This document shows positions 25,011 to 33,032 of a DNA stretch of 64,000 nt, in pieces; the first letter of the stretch is position 1; each line of letters begins with the position of its first letter. A program made the position numbers and the translations under genes. Source of the DNA: Rhizobium brockwellii (GTDB lineage Bacteria > Pseudomonadota > Alphaproteobacteria > Rhizobiales > Rhizobiaceae). The notes under the pieces are model-generated. The model saw only the letters and a program-made list of their open reading frames with translations. It was not told where the DNA came from and did not search any database. The stretch spans positions 496,001-560,000 of the forward strand of contig NZ_CP053439.1 in assembly GCF_000769405.2 (NCBI RefSeq). Direction: 5' to 3'.

Positions 25011-26375
25011 ATGATGAAATCGGCGGAAATAGCTTTCTTGACCGTCGGTCAGAATGAGCTTCAGGCGATGGCCTATACCGATCCGCTGACCGGATTGGGC
25101 AACCGCAATCGCATGCGGGACAAGGTCTTGCAGATCTCCGCCGAGCGCGCCAGCGATCCGGCGCCCTTCACCATCGGCATCGTCAACCTCGACAGTTTCA
25201 AGCCGATCAACGATCTGTTCGGCTCGACAGCCGGCGATGAAATCCTCTGTCAGGTCGCCCATCGTCTCAGGGCCTGTATTCCGGATGGCGCGCTGGTCAC
25301 CCGCCACGATGGCGACGAATTCGCCTTCGTATTGCCGTTGATCTTTGAGCGGGCGAGTGCCGAGAAATTCGGCCAGATGATCCGCGAGGTGCTGTCGGCG
25401 CCTTATGATCTTGGTGACCGCAACGTCCGTCTCTCTGCCTCCCTCGGCTTTTCCATCTATCCCTTCGCCGGAGAGGATTGCGAGGAACTGCTGAAGAGCG
25501 CCGAAACCGCCCTCTACCGCTCCAAGCGCCGCGGCCGCGGCCAGATCACCGTCTATTCGCGCGAGATCGCCCAGGAGATGAAGCGCGCGACGCAGCTGGA
25601 GCAGGCGCTCAGAAACGCCATCATCTCAGACGCGATCGATGTGCATTTCCAGCCGATCGTCTCGCTGTCCAACAATCAGGTCGTCGGTTTCGAGGCGCTT
25701 GCCCGCTGGAACGATCCCGATCTCGGCTTCGTGTCGCCCGGCGTCTTCGTGCCGCTGGCCGAAGAGCGCGGCTTCATCGATGCGCTGTCGGAGGCGCTGC
25801 TGCGCAAAGCCGCCGAAGCCGCACTTTCCTGGCCGCGCGAACTCTTCCTGTCGTTCAATCTGTCTTCGGCCCAGCTGATGGATCCGGGTACGAGCAGCAG
25901 CGTCCTGTCGATCCTCGGCCGCGTCGGCTTCGATCCGCATCGCCTGGAGCTTGAGATCACCGAGACGGCAGTGATGAGTTCGGCCGATACCGCCCACCGC
26001 ATCATTGCCGATCTGCGCGCCGCCGGCGTGCGCATCTCGCTCGACGATTTCGGCACCGGCCAGTCGAGCCTCGGGCGCCTGCGCGACTTCATCTTCGACA
26101 AGATCAAGATCGACCGCGCCTTCGTCTCGCGCATCAATTCCGATCGCGCCTCCGAACACATCGTCAAGGCGATCCTTACCATGTGCGAGGGCCTGGAGCT
26201 GGAAGTCGTCGCGGAAGGCATCGAGGATTATGCCGAGGCGGTGAAGTTACGCATGCTCGGCTGCGGCATGGGCCAGGGCTATCACTTCGGCCGTCCGGCC
26301 GACGGTATCGCCACGCTACGCTTCCTGCACGAAAACTATTATGATCCGACCGCGATGGAGCGTGTCAGCGCATAA
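25011..26375 (+). CDS. GGDEF-EAL protein, probable c-di-GMP phosphodiesterase
   Basis: A 454-residue cytoplasmic protein. Residues about 20-180 form a GGDEF domain whose active-site loop reads HDGDEF (residues 99-104), so the first glycine is replaced, and no RxxD inhibitory site is seen before it. Residues about 195-440 are an EAL domain with key residues present: the signature EAL at 228-230 (VVGFEALARW), ELEITET, DDFGTGQSS, DKIKIDRAFV, EVVAEGIED and GQGYHFGRP. A net phosphodiesterase, with a GGDEF that is weak or regulatory, is the best guess. No membrane segment or sensor domain is seen, so input may come from the PAS/receiver protein encoded upstream. ATG 25011 (or 25014) is chosen; GGAGG lies 15 bases upstream, somewhat far. 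Confidence 0.9.
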   Translation: MMKSAEIAFLTVGQNELQAMAYTDPLTGLGNRNRMRDKVLQISAERASDPAPFTIGIVNLDSFKPINDLFGSTAGDEILCQVAHRLRACIPDGALVTRHDGDEFAFVLPLIFERASAEKFGQMIREVLSAPYDLGDRNVRLSASLGFSIYPFAGEDCEELLKSAETALYRSKRRGRGQITVYSREIAQEMKRATQLEQALRNAIISDAIDVHFQPIVSLSNNQVVGFEALARWNDPDLGFVSPGVFVPLAEERGFIDALSEALLRKAAEAALSWPRELFLSFNLSSAQLMDPGTSSSVLSILGRVGFDPHRLELEITETAVMSSADTAHRIIADLRAAGVRISLDDFGTGQSSLGRLRDFIFDKIKIDRAFVSRINSDRASEHIVKAILTMCEGLELEVVAEGIEDYAEAVKLRMLGCGMGQGYHFGRPADGIATLRFLHENYYDPTAMERVSA

Positions 26376-26376
26376 A

Positions 26377-26404
26377 GCGATGGCGCCCCTGGGAGCGCCA
26401 TCGC
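26377..26404. terminator. Hairpin between convergent genes
   Basis: Ten-base perfect arms GCGATGGCGC and GCGCCATCGC with an 8-base loop, right after the GGDEF-EAL stop and before the stop of the convergent PRC-barrel gene. There is no strong T-run, so termination strength is uncertain. Confidence 0.6.
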
Positions 26405-26428
26405 CTACGCTATACTACCGCGCACGGA

Positions 26429-27034
26429 TTACTTAGGCGTAGTCGAGCCGGTCGCCGTGGTATCGGTACCGGTCGCAGCCGGAGCCTTTTCGGCCGACTG
26501 CATCGCCAGCGTCTTGAACTCAGGTGCGGCCTTCAGCGATTCAGCCGTTTCACTGGTCGTCAGCTTGACGCTGCCGTCCTGGGTGTTCTGGGCGACGGTA
26601 ATCTTTTCCATCGGCACGGCGACATTCTTTTCGCCGATGCCGAGGAAGCCGCCGACACCAACGATTGCAGCAACAAAACCGCCGTCCTTCTTGAGGATCA
26701 AGTCGTTGACGCTGCCGATGCTTTCATTGTTGCCGTTATAGACCGACTGGCCGATATAGGTGTTGGCGCTGACCTGATCCGGAGACTGTTCCGTCAGATA
26801 GCCGGCCTGAGCCGTATCTGCCGTCGGTGCTGCGGCCGGAGCCTGTGCGGCATCGCCTGCGGGCTTGGTGACGTCAGGCGTCATCGGCTTCGGCGCTGCC
26901 GGATCGGCGGGAGCCGCCTGGGTCGGAGCAGCGGGGTCCGCAGGCTGCGGAGCCGTCTGCGAGAATGCTGCCGGTGCGAAAGCCGTGGCAAACAGGGCGC
27001 CAGCGGCAACGGTCGTCAAGAGTTTGCGTGTCAT
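26429..27034 (-). CDS. Secreted PRC-barrel domain protein
   Basis: A 201-residue exported protein. It has a signal peptide (MTRKLLTTVAAGALFATAFA, cleaved after a following Ala-rich segment) and a low-complexity Pro/Ala/Asp linker (residues about 27-80). A PRC-barrel domain follows (SANTYIGQSVYNGNNESIGS, VNDLILKKDGGFVAAIVGVG), then an Ala/Thr-rich tail. Such proteins are common in rhizobial periplasms and are linked to envelope or stress roles without a defined activity. ATG 27034 is chosen since the signal peptide starts there, with GGTAGG upstream; a longer frame to 27187 lacks sense. Confidence 0.87.
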   Translation of the reverse strand: MTRKLLTTVAAGALFATAFAPAAFSQTAPQPADPAAPTQAAPADPAAPKPMTPDVTKPAGDAAQAPAAAPTADTAQAGYLTEQSPDQVSANTYIGQSVYNGNNESIGSVNDLILKKDGGFVAAIVGVGGFLGIGEKNVAVPMEKITVAQNTQDGSVKLTTSETAESLKAAPEFKTLAMQSAEKAPAATGTDTTATGSTTPK

Positions 27035-27213
27035 TTCGAACCTACCTTCGTTTTTTTCTAGTGATCCCTGACCCGGCAACACCTGTTTCTCAGGTCTCGT
27101 TACCGCGCCAGTTCGAAGGGAAAATGACTGGCGGAGTGATTGGTTCCGGTTGAAAACACGGAAAATTTCTCGATTCTTACGGAACATTTATTGATGAGCG
27201 GCAACCAAAACGA

Positions 27214-27239
27214 GAAAAAGCGCCCCGGTCAGGGGCGCC
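27214..27239 (-). terminator. Rho-independent terminator of the galactonate operon
   Basis: On the minus strand, GCGCCCC and GGGGCGC form a stem around a 5-base loop, followed by CTTTTTCTCG. It lies 25 bases past the lactonase stop, ending the dgo-type operon before the PRC-barrel gene. Confidence 0.8.
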
Positions 27240-27264
27240 TCTGATCACCGATGGCAAGCAAAAA

Positions 27265-28152
27265 TCAGATCACATAGACGGGATCGAACACGCCTTTGAC
27301 GTCGATGCCGAGTTCCAGCAGCGCGCCGGCACTGGGCTGCGCCGACCGCGCATCCTCGTCGAGCCCTTCCCAGGCAGTCGTCACTGCGAGCCGGTCGGCA
27401 TTGACGCCGATGAAGGCAGGGCAGGAGGGTTGGACGGCGGGAACCTTATAACGCGAGATGCGCAGTCCATCCGGATTATAGCGGTCGACGACGCCGGCGC
27501 CCCAGCGCGAATTCCAGATATAACCATCGGCATCGACCACCGAGCCGTCGATGTCGCCGGGCTCGTCCATGCTGTCGACGAGCACGATCGGTTCGCCCGA
27601 GGGCAGGCCGGTCAACGGATCGACCATGACGCGCATCAGCCGGTTGATCCGGGAATCCGTATAATAGCCGACCGTGCCGTCAGGCGAGAAGCAGATCGAA
27701 TTCGGGATGCTGATGCCGTTGAAGATCTTCGTCACCTTGCCGCTGGCGACATGATAGATGGCGCCGGCCTGGTTTTCCGCCCGCTTGCTCATCGTGCCGA
27801 TCCAGAGCGCACCGGAAGGATGCGTGCGGCCGTCGTTCGAACGGTTTTCCGGCCTGTCGTTTTCGAGTGCTGCGTAGAAGGTGAGGTTGCCGCTTGCGAT
27901 GTCGCGCACGAAAAGCCCTTCTTCCGTCGCGATCAGCTGCCGCCCGGCGTCGATGCGGGCAAGCACGCTCGCCATCACAGGCAACGGATGCACCTTTTTC
28001 GCGCCCGTCGAAAGATTGAGTTCGTGCAGTTCCTTGCCGAGGATGTTGAACCACCAGACGGTATTACTATCCGGATCATAGGTCGGGCCTTCACCGAGCA
28101 CGGAATTGGTATTGCAAAGTGTTTTGCCTTCGAACTCATAAATATCAGTCAT
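27265..28152 (-). CDS. SMP-30/gluconolactonase-family lactonase (probable galactonolactonase)
   Basis: A 295-residue six-bladed beta-propeller of the SMP-30/Gnl/LRE family, which hydrolyses aldonolactones using a bound divalent metal. Signatures: the metal-ligand Glu in LGEGPTYDP, WFNILGKELHEL, NDGRTHPSGALWIGTMS (Asn and Asp ligands), IPNSICFSPDG, and DIDGSVVDADGYIWNSRWG. The start ATG overlaps the dgoA stop by four bases, so translation is coupled. In context it would open the lactone made by the SDR dehydrogenase to give galactonate. Specificity is inferred from the operon. Confidence 0.9.
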   Translation of the reverse strand: MTDIYEFEGKTLCNTNSVLGEGPTYDPDSNTVWWFNILGKELHELNLSTGAKKVHPLPVMASVLARIDAGRQLIATEEGLFVRDIASGNLTFYAALENDRPENRSNDGRTHPSGALWIGTMSKRAENQAGAIYHVASGKVTKIFNGISIPNSICFSPDGTVGYYTDSRINRLMRVMVDPLTGLPSGEPIVLVDSMDEPGDIDGSVVDADGYIWNSRWGAGVVDRYNPDGLRISRYKVPAVQPSCPAFIGVNADRLAVTTAWEGLDEDARSAQPSAGALLELGIDVKGVFDPVYVI

Positions 28153-28790
28153 ACGTTCACGCTCCCAATGGCTGCATCATAGGCGTAAATGGTCGCCTTG
28201 GCGCGCTCGGCAACCGCTGACACGGTCATTCCGGGTTTGTAAATGCTGGTGCCGAGGCCGAAAGCGAAGATGCCGGCCTTGGTATAATCGCCGAAATTCT
28301 TGTCCGAGACACCGCCGACGGCGGCAATCGTGAGCTCCGGCGGCAGGATTGCCCGGATCGCCGTGATGCCGGAAGGGCCGAGCACGCTGGCCGGAAAGAA
28401 TTTGAGACCGGTGGCGCCGGCCCGTGCTGCCGCCAGCGCCTCGGTCGGCGTAAAGACGCCCGGCATCGTCACCATGCCGTAGTCGCGCGCCCGGATGATC
28501 ACCTCGGGCTCGACATTCGGGGTGACGAGCAGCTTGCCGCCGGCCGCATACAGGCTGTCGACCGCCTCGACGGTCAGCACCGTGCCGGCGCCGATCAGCA
28601 CTTCGGCCGGCGCCATCTTCGCGGCGATCTCGATGGATTTGAACGGCTCCGGCGAGTTGAGCGGGATCTCGATAGCCGTCAGGCCATTTTCGATCAGAGC
28701 ACCGACGACGCTTTCGGTTTCGTCAGGCCGGATGCCGCGAAGGATGGCGATCAGCGGGCGCTTCATGTCGGGGAAGGGGATACGGTTCAT
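28149..28790 (-). CDS. dgoA: 2-dehydro-3-deoxy-6-phosphogalactonate aldolase
   Basis: Class I aldolase splitting KDPGal into pyruvate and glyceraldehyde-3-phosphate. The 213-residue protein has the KDPG/KDPGal aldolase layout: ILRGIRPDE near the N-terminus, catalytic Glu in TAIEIPLNSP, GAGTVLT, and the Schiff-base lysine in GLKFFPASVLGP. The IAILRGI and LNSP variants and the neighbouring dgoK favour the galactonate enzyme over Eda. ATG 28790 (MNRIPFPDMKRP) is chosen over the long upstream open frame, which overlaps dgoK. It lies 13 bases after dgoK. Confidence 0.93.
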   Translation of the reverse strand: MNRIPFPDMKRPLIAILRGIRPDETESVVGALIENGLTAIEIPLNSPEPFKSIEIAAKMAPAEVLIGAGTVLTVEAVDSLYAAGGKLLVTPNVEPEVIIRARDYGMVTMPGVFTPTEALAAARAGATGLKFFPASVLGPSGITAIRAILPPELTIAAVGGVSDKNFGDYTKAGIFAFGLGTSIYKPGMTVSAVAERAKATIYAYDAAIGSVNV

Positions 28791-28803
28791 CGTGTCAGCT
28801 TTC

Positions 28804-29721
28804 TCAATTCGGCCAGATGGCTTCGGCGGCAGCCGAAAGCCCGCGGCGCACGGCGGCGTCGGCGTCGATGGCGGTGAAGGCAAGGGAGAGGGTTTTGAAG
28901 GCCTGTTCGTAGAGCGCCTGCAGGCGCCCGGAGGCGACGAGGGTGATGTCGGTGCCGTTTGCCGTATCTTGCAGCGCGCCGGCGATTTCGAGGCCGATCA
29001 GCGTGCCGGAAAGCCGGGCTTGCGCCGCTGCGGCAGAAATCCCGTGCAGAAGCTGGCCCGAGCGGGCGGTGAACAGCAGGTTGGAGGCAAGGGCCGGGCG
29101 CGTAAAAGCGGCCGAGACGGCGGCCTCGAAGGCTGCCGCATCCGCCGGCTGCTCTTCTGCACCGGTAACGGCATGCGAAAGGATCGTGTGCTTGCTGATG
29201 ACGTCGAAAAGCTCGCCGGTCATGAAGGTCGAAAAGCCGGTGACCTTGCCGTCCGTCACATGCACCCATTTCGAATGGGTGCCGGGCATGCAGACCGCCT
29301 GCGCCCCGGAGCTTGCGCGGCCGAGCGCGCCGAGAAGCTGGGTTTCTTCGCCGCGCATGACGTCGGGTGTCGCCAAGTCCCGCTGGGCAAGGCCCGGCAG
29401 GATGCGGATGTCGCGGCTTTCGCCTGGCACGGAGACCGCCCCGGTCAGGATCGAAGCGAGCGGCGCCGGGACATCGATATAGCCGGCCTCGACCCAGCCC
29501 TGCCTGGCGCCGGCCATGCCGCAGACGATCACCGGCAGGCTTTCCGGCGCCTCGATGGCTGTGAGATGGCCGGCAAGCACGGCGGAAAAGCCGGTTTTTG
29601 CCGCGCTCGTCATGCCTTCGCCGCTGCGGCGTTCGGCAAGGACGGTGCCGTCCCTGCCCATCAGCCAGAGCCGGAAGCTGCTGGTGCCCCAGTCCACCGC
29701 GACATAAGCGGGATTTGCCAT
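28804..29721 (-). CDS. dgoK: 2-dehydro-3-deoxygalactonokinase
   Basis: Phosphorylates 2-keto-3-deoxygalactonate at C6 with ATP. The 305-residue protein shows the DgoK features: VAVDWGTSSFRLWLMG at the N-terminus (phosphate-binding loop of the ASKHA fold), VIVCGMAGARQGW, and QAVCMPGTHSKWVHV. It starts at ATG 29721, whose A is the last base of the SDR gene stop (TAATG), so the two are tightly coupled. The next gene, dgoA, uses its product. Confidence 0.94.
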   Translation of the reverse strand: MANPAYVAVDWGTSSFRLWLMGRDGTVLAERRSGEGMTSAAKTGFSAVLAGHLTAIEAPESLPVIVCGMAGARQGWVEAGYIDVPAPLASILTGAVSVPGESRDIRILPGLAQRDLATPDVMRGEETQLLGALGRASSGAQAVCMPGTHSKWVHVTDGKVTGFSTFMTGELFDVISKHTILSHAVTGAEEQPADAAAFEAAVSAAFTRPALASNLLFTARSGQLLHGISAAAAQARLSGTLIGLEIAGALQDTANGTDITLVASGRLQALYEQAFKTLSLAFTAIDADAAVRRGLSAAAEAIWPN

Positions 29722-30494
29722 TACAGAACGCCTCCATCGACAATCAGGGACTGGGCGGTCATCGCCGCCGCACAGTCGGATGCAAGAAACAGGCAGGGGC
29801 CGACGATCGCATCGGGTTTGAGAGCGACCTTCAGGCACTGGTCCTCGACCGAGCGCGCAATGCTCTCCTCGGTGAGCCAGTGTTGCATCTGCCGTTCGGT
29901 GACGACCATGCCGGGCAGGATGCAGTTGACCCGGATGTTCTCCGGCCCGAGCCTGCCCGCCAGGCTCTTCGTCAGCCCGACGACCGCCGCCTTGGCCGCC
30001 GCATAGGCGGGAAAGGCGCCCATGTTCAGCTTGAAGGCGATCGACGACATATTGATGATCGCCCCGCCGCCGGCCGTCCGCATCGACGGCACGACTGCCT
30101 GCGAGGTGAAGAACACATGCTTGAGGTTGACCGCCTGGTTGTTGTCCCAATAGGCCTCGGTCACAGCGTCGAATTCATGGCGGTCGTCCCAGGCGGCATT
30201 GTTGACCAGCACGCGGATCGGCCCCGAGCTGGCAATGACGCTATCGACCGTGCGCCGGATCGCCTCGATGTCACGCAGATCGGCATGGTGAAAGGAGACC
30301 GGATGCAAGGTCTCCCGCGACAGCCTTTCGGCGAGTTCGCGGCCGGCGGCCTCGGCGATATCGATGAACGAGACCTTGGCGCCTTGGCGCGCGAAACCTT
30401 CGACGATCGCAGCACCGATGCCCGATCCGCCGCCGGTCACGAGCACGGCTCGGTCTTTGAACTCGGGAAATTGTGCTGCTGGCATCATGGTCAC
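29721..30494 (-). CDS. Short-chain dehydrogenase/reductase, probable galactose (aldose) dehydrogenase
   Basis: A 257-residue classical SDR. The cofactor loop is TGGGSGIGAAIVEG, the NNAA motif is LVNNAAWDD, catalytic Ser lies in INMSSIAF, and the YxxxK active site is YAAAKAA. An acidic residue at the end of beta-2 (SFIDIAEA) suggests NAD over NADP. As first gene of the operon with lactonase, dgoK and dgoA, it most likely oxidises D-galactose to the lactone, though another aldose or sugar acid is possible. Start ATG 30494, with an in-frame ATG at 30488 as alternative. Confidence 0.88.
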   Translation of the reverse strand: MTMMPAAQFPEFKDRAVLVTGGGSGIGAAIVEGFARQGAKVSFIDIAEAAGRELAERLSRETLHPVSFHHADLRDIEAIRRTVDSVIASSGPIRVLVNNAAWDDRHEFDAVTEAYWDNNQAVNLKHVFFTSQAVVPSMRTAGGGAIINMSSIAFKLNMGAFPAYAAAKAAVVGLTKSLAGRLGPENIRVNCILPGMVVTERQMQHWLTEESIARSVEDQCLKVALKPDAIVGPCLFLASDCAAAMTAQSLIVDGGVL

Positions 30495-30517
30495 AGTCGC
30501 CTCCCGACCTTATCGCC

Positions 30518-30534
30518 GTTCCATTATTTGGAAC
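30518..30534. promoter_or_regulatory. Inverted repeat in the divergent dgo/IclR promoter region
   Basis: GTTCC at 30518-30522 and GGAAC at 30530-30534 flank an AT-rich centre (GTTCCATTATTTGGAAC). A further TGGAATTATCGAATTAC half-repeat follows at about 30549-30566. This 100-base gap separates the SDR gene start from the IclR start and is the obvious place for the IclR operator. Confidence 0.5.
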
Positions 30535-30596
30535 TTAATTTGACTATATGGAATTATCGAATTACAGTGCCCTTTCTGTCAAGGGTGGATGATGCA

Positions 30597-31394
30597 ATGG
30601 ATTCAAACGGCGGCGGCGCAGCACAGGCACGAGAGACCGGCACGCTCGGCAAACTGATGGTTCTGCTCGATCTTGTCACCCATGCGGATGCGCCGCTGCG
30701 TTTCACCGATATCCTGGCCCTTGCCGGCCAGCCGCGCGGCACGCTGCATCGCCAGCTCACCCATCTTGTGGAGGAGGGGTTGCTGGAGCTCGATGGCGAC
30801 GGCCGCTATGCGCCCGGCCTGCGCCTGCTCGATTTTGCCGCGCGCAGCTGGGCGCGCAACGAATTCCGCCTGATCGCCGAGCCGCACCTCGCCGATCTGC
30901 AGCGGGCAACTGGCGAGACGGTGCATCTCGGCGTTCTCAGGGGCCAGTCGATCATCTATCTCGATAAGGTCGAAGGCCGTCAGCCGGTGCGCATGTATTC
31001 GCAGATCGGCAATGCCTCGCCCTGTTATTGCACCGGCGTCGGCAAGGCCGCCCTTTCGCTGCTGCCGGCCGAAAGCCTCGTCGATCTCATCGCTGGCCTG
31101 AGCTTCACCAGCTTTACCGCCTCGACCCATGTCTCTGCCGAAACGCTGCTTGCCGAAATCCGCGAGATTGCCGATCAGGGTTATGCCTTCGACCGCGAAG
31201 AGCATGAGGCCGGCATCCGCTGCATTGCCGCACCCGTCTGGTCGGAGGATCGGACCTTTATGGGGGGCATTTCGATTACCGGCCCGGCCTATCGCTTGTC
31301 GATGGAACTTCTGCATCAATGGGCCGTTCCCGTTCAGCTGGCGGCGGTCAGGATCATGGAAGGCATGCGCGTCCGGCTCGGTCCGCGCCGCTGA
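30597..31394 (+). CDS. IclR-family transcriptional regulator of the galactonate operon
   Basis: A 265-residue regulator. Residues about 12-75 form the winged helix (LGKLMVLLDLVTHADAPLRF, then DILALAGQPRGTLHRQLTHL). Residues about 80-260 form the IclR effector domain (GVLRGQSIIYLDKVEGRQPV, CYCTGVGKAALSLL, GYAFDREEHEAGIRCIAAPV). It is divergent from the SDR-dgoK-dgoA-lactonase operon and most likely represses or activates it in response to galactonate or a derivative. ATG 30597 is used; GTG 30585 is also in frame. Confidence 0.9.
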   Translation: MDSNGGGAAQARETGTLGKLMVLLDLVTHADAPLRFTDILALAGQPRGTLHRQLTHLVEEGLLELDGDGRYAPGLRLLDFAARSWARNEFRLIAEPHLADLQRATGETVHLGVLRGQSIIYLDKVEGRQPVRMYSQIGNASPCYCTGVGKAALSLLPAESLVDLIAGLSFTSFTASTHVSAETLLAEIREIADQGYAFDREEHEAGIRCIAAPVWSEDRTFMGGISITGPAYRLSMELLHQWAVPVQLAAVRIMEGMRVRLGPRR

Positions 31395-31648
31395 CGGAAA
31401 AAATCACAATCGGCCCGCTGCTGGACGCGATCGCAGAGCATGCTTATGATGAGCGCGATATTGAGATTTTCCGGCGAATCACCACAACTAGAACGGTCCG
31501 CGAAATCTACAACCAGTCACCGGCCGAACGCTCAGCGATGAAGCCGATTCCACCAGCGATCGTCGTTCCCCGATGCAATCGAAACACCCATAGCGGGCAG
31601 GTTTCGCAAACGGTTTGCCGGCCGCTGTGCCGAAGATGAAGAAATGTG
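31395..31648 (+). other. Intergenic stretch with an orphan open frame lacking a start
   Basis: From just after the IclR stop a frame reads through to 31639 with protein-like composition (PLLDAIAEHAYDERDIEIF, VREIYNQSP) but has no ATG, GTG or TTG near its beginning. It could be the 3' remnant of a lost gene or chance. It also holds whatever promoter serves the LuxR-type gene. Confidence 0.35.
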
Positions 31649-32383
31649 ATGGCACCCTTGTCGCAAACATCCACGGAAGAAGACGATTATGTTCAGGAAA
31701 TAGCGGGCCTGAAGACCCAGTTCGATATTTTCCGTTTCATGAAACGGGTGACGGAAGCCTATCGCAGCCGTGCCTTCATGGTTCTCAACCTGCCGCCGAT
31801 CACCTCCTTCGATCTTCAGGGCAGCACCGTCATCACCAGCTGGCCGGCCGAGCTTCTGGCGCTCTACGACCAGGAGGGCCTGATGGTGAACAGCCCGGTC
31901 CTCAGGCGGCTCAGAACATCGGCGCGGCCCTTCTTCTATGACATGTCGCGGCAGAACTTGTCGCGGGATGACGGCAAGTCCATTCTCGTCGCCTCCCTGT
32001 TCGAACGTTTCAAGATGATGCGCTGCGCCTATTTCCCGACGCATGAGCCCTCCGGCCTGCGCGGCGCCATCTCTTTCGCCGGCGACCGCGAACCCTTCAG
32101 CCCGGCCGAGATGCGCGAGCTCTGCTACATCGCCATCCATGTCTTCGACAGGCTTGCCGAGATCCGCAACCTCGATACGCGCATGACGGAGACGCTGACC
32201 GACCGCGAGATCGATTGCCTCAACTGGACGGCGGCCGGCAAGACCAGCGCCGAAATCGCCGAAATCCTCACCCTGTCCGAGCACACGGTCAATCACTACC
32301 TCAATCGCGCCACCAAGAAGCTCGACACGGTCAACCGCACCCAGGCCGTCGCCAAGGCGCTGCGCATCGGCCTGATCAAATAA
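31649..32383 (+). CDS. LuxR-type regulator with autoinducer-binding-like domain
   Basis: A 244-residue transcription factor. Residues about 20-165 resemble the autoinducer-binding domain of LuxR solos (FDIFRFMKRVTEAYRSRAFM, then PSGLRGAISFAGDREPFSP). Residues about 178-242 are a LuxR helix-turn-helix (LTDREIDCLNWTAAGKTSAE, then LSEHTVNHYLNRATKKL). No acyl-homoserine-lactone synthase gene is nearby, so it is a LuxR solo or an unrelated ligand sensor. GTG 31646 directly precedes the chosen ATG 31649. Confidence 0.87.
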   Translation: MAPLSQTSTEEDDYVQEIAGLKTQFDIFRFMKRVTEAYRSRAFMVLNLPPITSFDLQGSTVITSWPAELLALYDQEGLMVNSPVLRRLRTSARPFFYDMSRQNLSRDDGKSILVASLFERFKMMRCAYFPTHEPSGLRGAISFAGDREPFSPAEMRELCYIAIHVFDRLAEIRNLDTRMTETLTDREIDCLNWTAAGKTSAEIAEILTLSEHTVNHYLNRATKKLDTVNRTQAVAKALRIGLIK

Positions 32384-32730
32384 GTTGCAAAAAACAACCG
32401 AGTGCTTTCGAAGCCGCCCAGCGCATAGGCATATCGTTCTCTGCTGAGGGGCTGTCACAGGCGCTTTTGCGGTCTTTTCCCCGATTTTCCATCTGGCACG
32501 CTTTCTGCATCTCTTCTGCGAGAGGTCCAGAGGGGACTTTGAGACCAGCGCCAGGAAATGGCGCGGCCGACACACCGCTGCCCGACGCCGATGCCGCCTT
32601 TCTACCGGCACTTCGGTGTCGGCGGCGGTTGTTGCGTTTTGGCACCGCTTCTTTCCCGGCTGTCTGCGATTTCGCCTTCCACGTTCATTTTTTGCTGGCC
32701 TTTTGCTGGGCTTGCTCTAGTTCGCCCCGG
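32384..32730. other. Non-coding stretch, no supported gene
   Basis: First part of a 649-base gap between the LuxR-type and Mrp genes. Open frames here (for example 32558-32986 plus strand) are rich in Arg, Pro and Ser, lack a ribosome-binding site and run through the downstream palindromes, so I do not call them. I see no further signal in this part. Confidence 0.6.
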
Positions 32731-32844
32731 ATTGCGCCGGTTCTCGGGGAGACCGTTGCGGCCATCAGGGCGAAAGCCCGGCGGACTTGATGGCCGCAAC
32801 GGATCGCCAATTCTCCCCGGTGCTCTTTCCAGCAAGCCGGCAAT
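32731..32844. repeat. Nested large inverted repeat
   Basis: Inner arms 32753-32769 and 32786-32802 are 17 bp with one mismatch. Next come CGGGGAGA (32745-32752) and TCTCCCCG (32812-32819). Outermost are ATTGCGCCGG (32731) and CCGGCAAT (ending 32844). Together they can fold as one long interrupted hairpin. No T-run follows. Confidence 0.65.
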
Positions 32845-32899
32845 CGATTTTCTTCGCGATGATTTTGTTTGGCGAAGGCTTCCGTCTCCACTATCTCTA

Positions 32900-32949
32900 C
32901 TGCATGATTTCAGCCTTGATCGGAATCGATCAAGGCTGAAATCATGCAG
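32900..32949. repeat. Perfect 23-bp-arm palindrome
   Basis: Arms 32900-32922 and 32927-32949 are perfect inverted repeats with a 4-base loop; the central ATCGGAATCGAT is the reverse complement of the centre of 15143-15192, although the outer arms differ. Same family by architecture. Confidence 0.85.
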
Positions 32950-32961
32950 CAATTCAAAGTG

Positions 32962-33005
32962 CTACAGCGTCCTTTGCGCGTCTTGAAAGACGCGCGGCGC
33001 CGTAG
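32962..33005. repeat. AGCGTCCTTTGCGCGTC module next to palindrome
   Basis: CTACAGCG to CGCCGTAG with inner GCGCGTCTT/AAGACGCGC. It corresponds to 15201-15246 and again follows the palindrome by about a dozen bases. It ends 27 bases before the Mrp start. Confidence 0.75.
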
Positions 33006-33032
33006 TCTGCAAGAAGAAGCAGTGAGGGTGGA

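Noticed and set aside
32558..32986. 142-residue plus-strand open frame in the LuxR/Mrp gap
   Set aside because: It runs through two palindromic structures, has no ribosome-binding site and its composition is that of non-coding GC-rich DNA.
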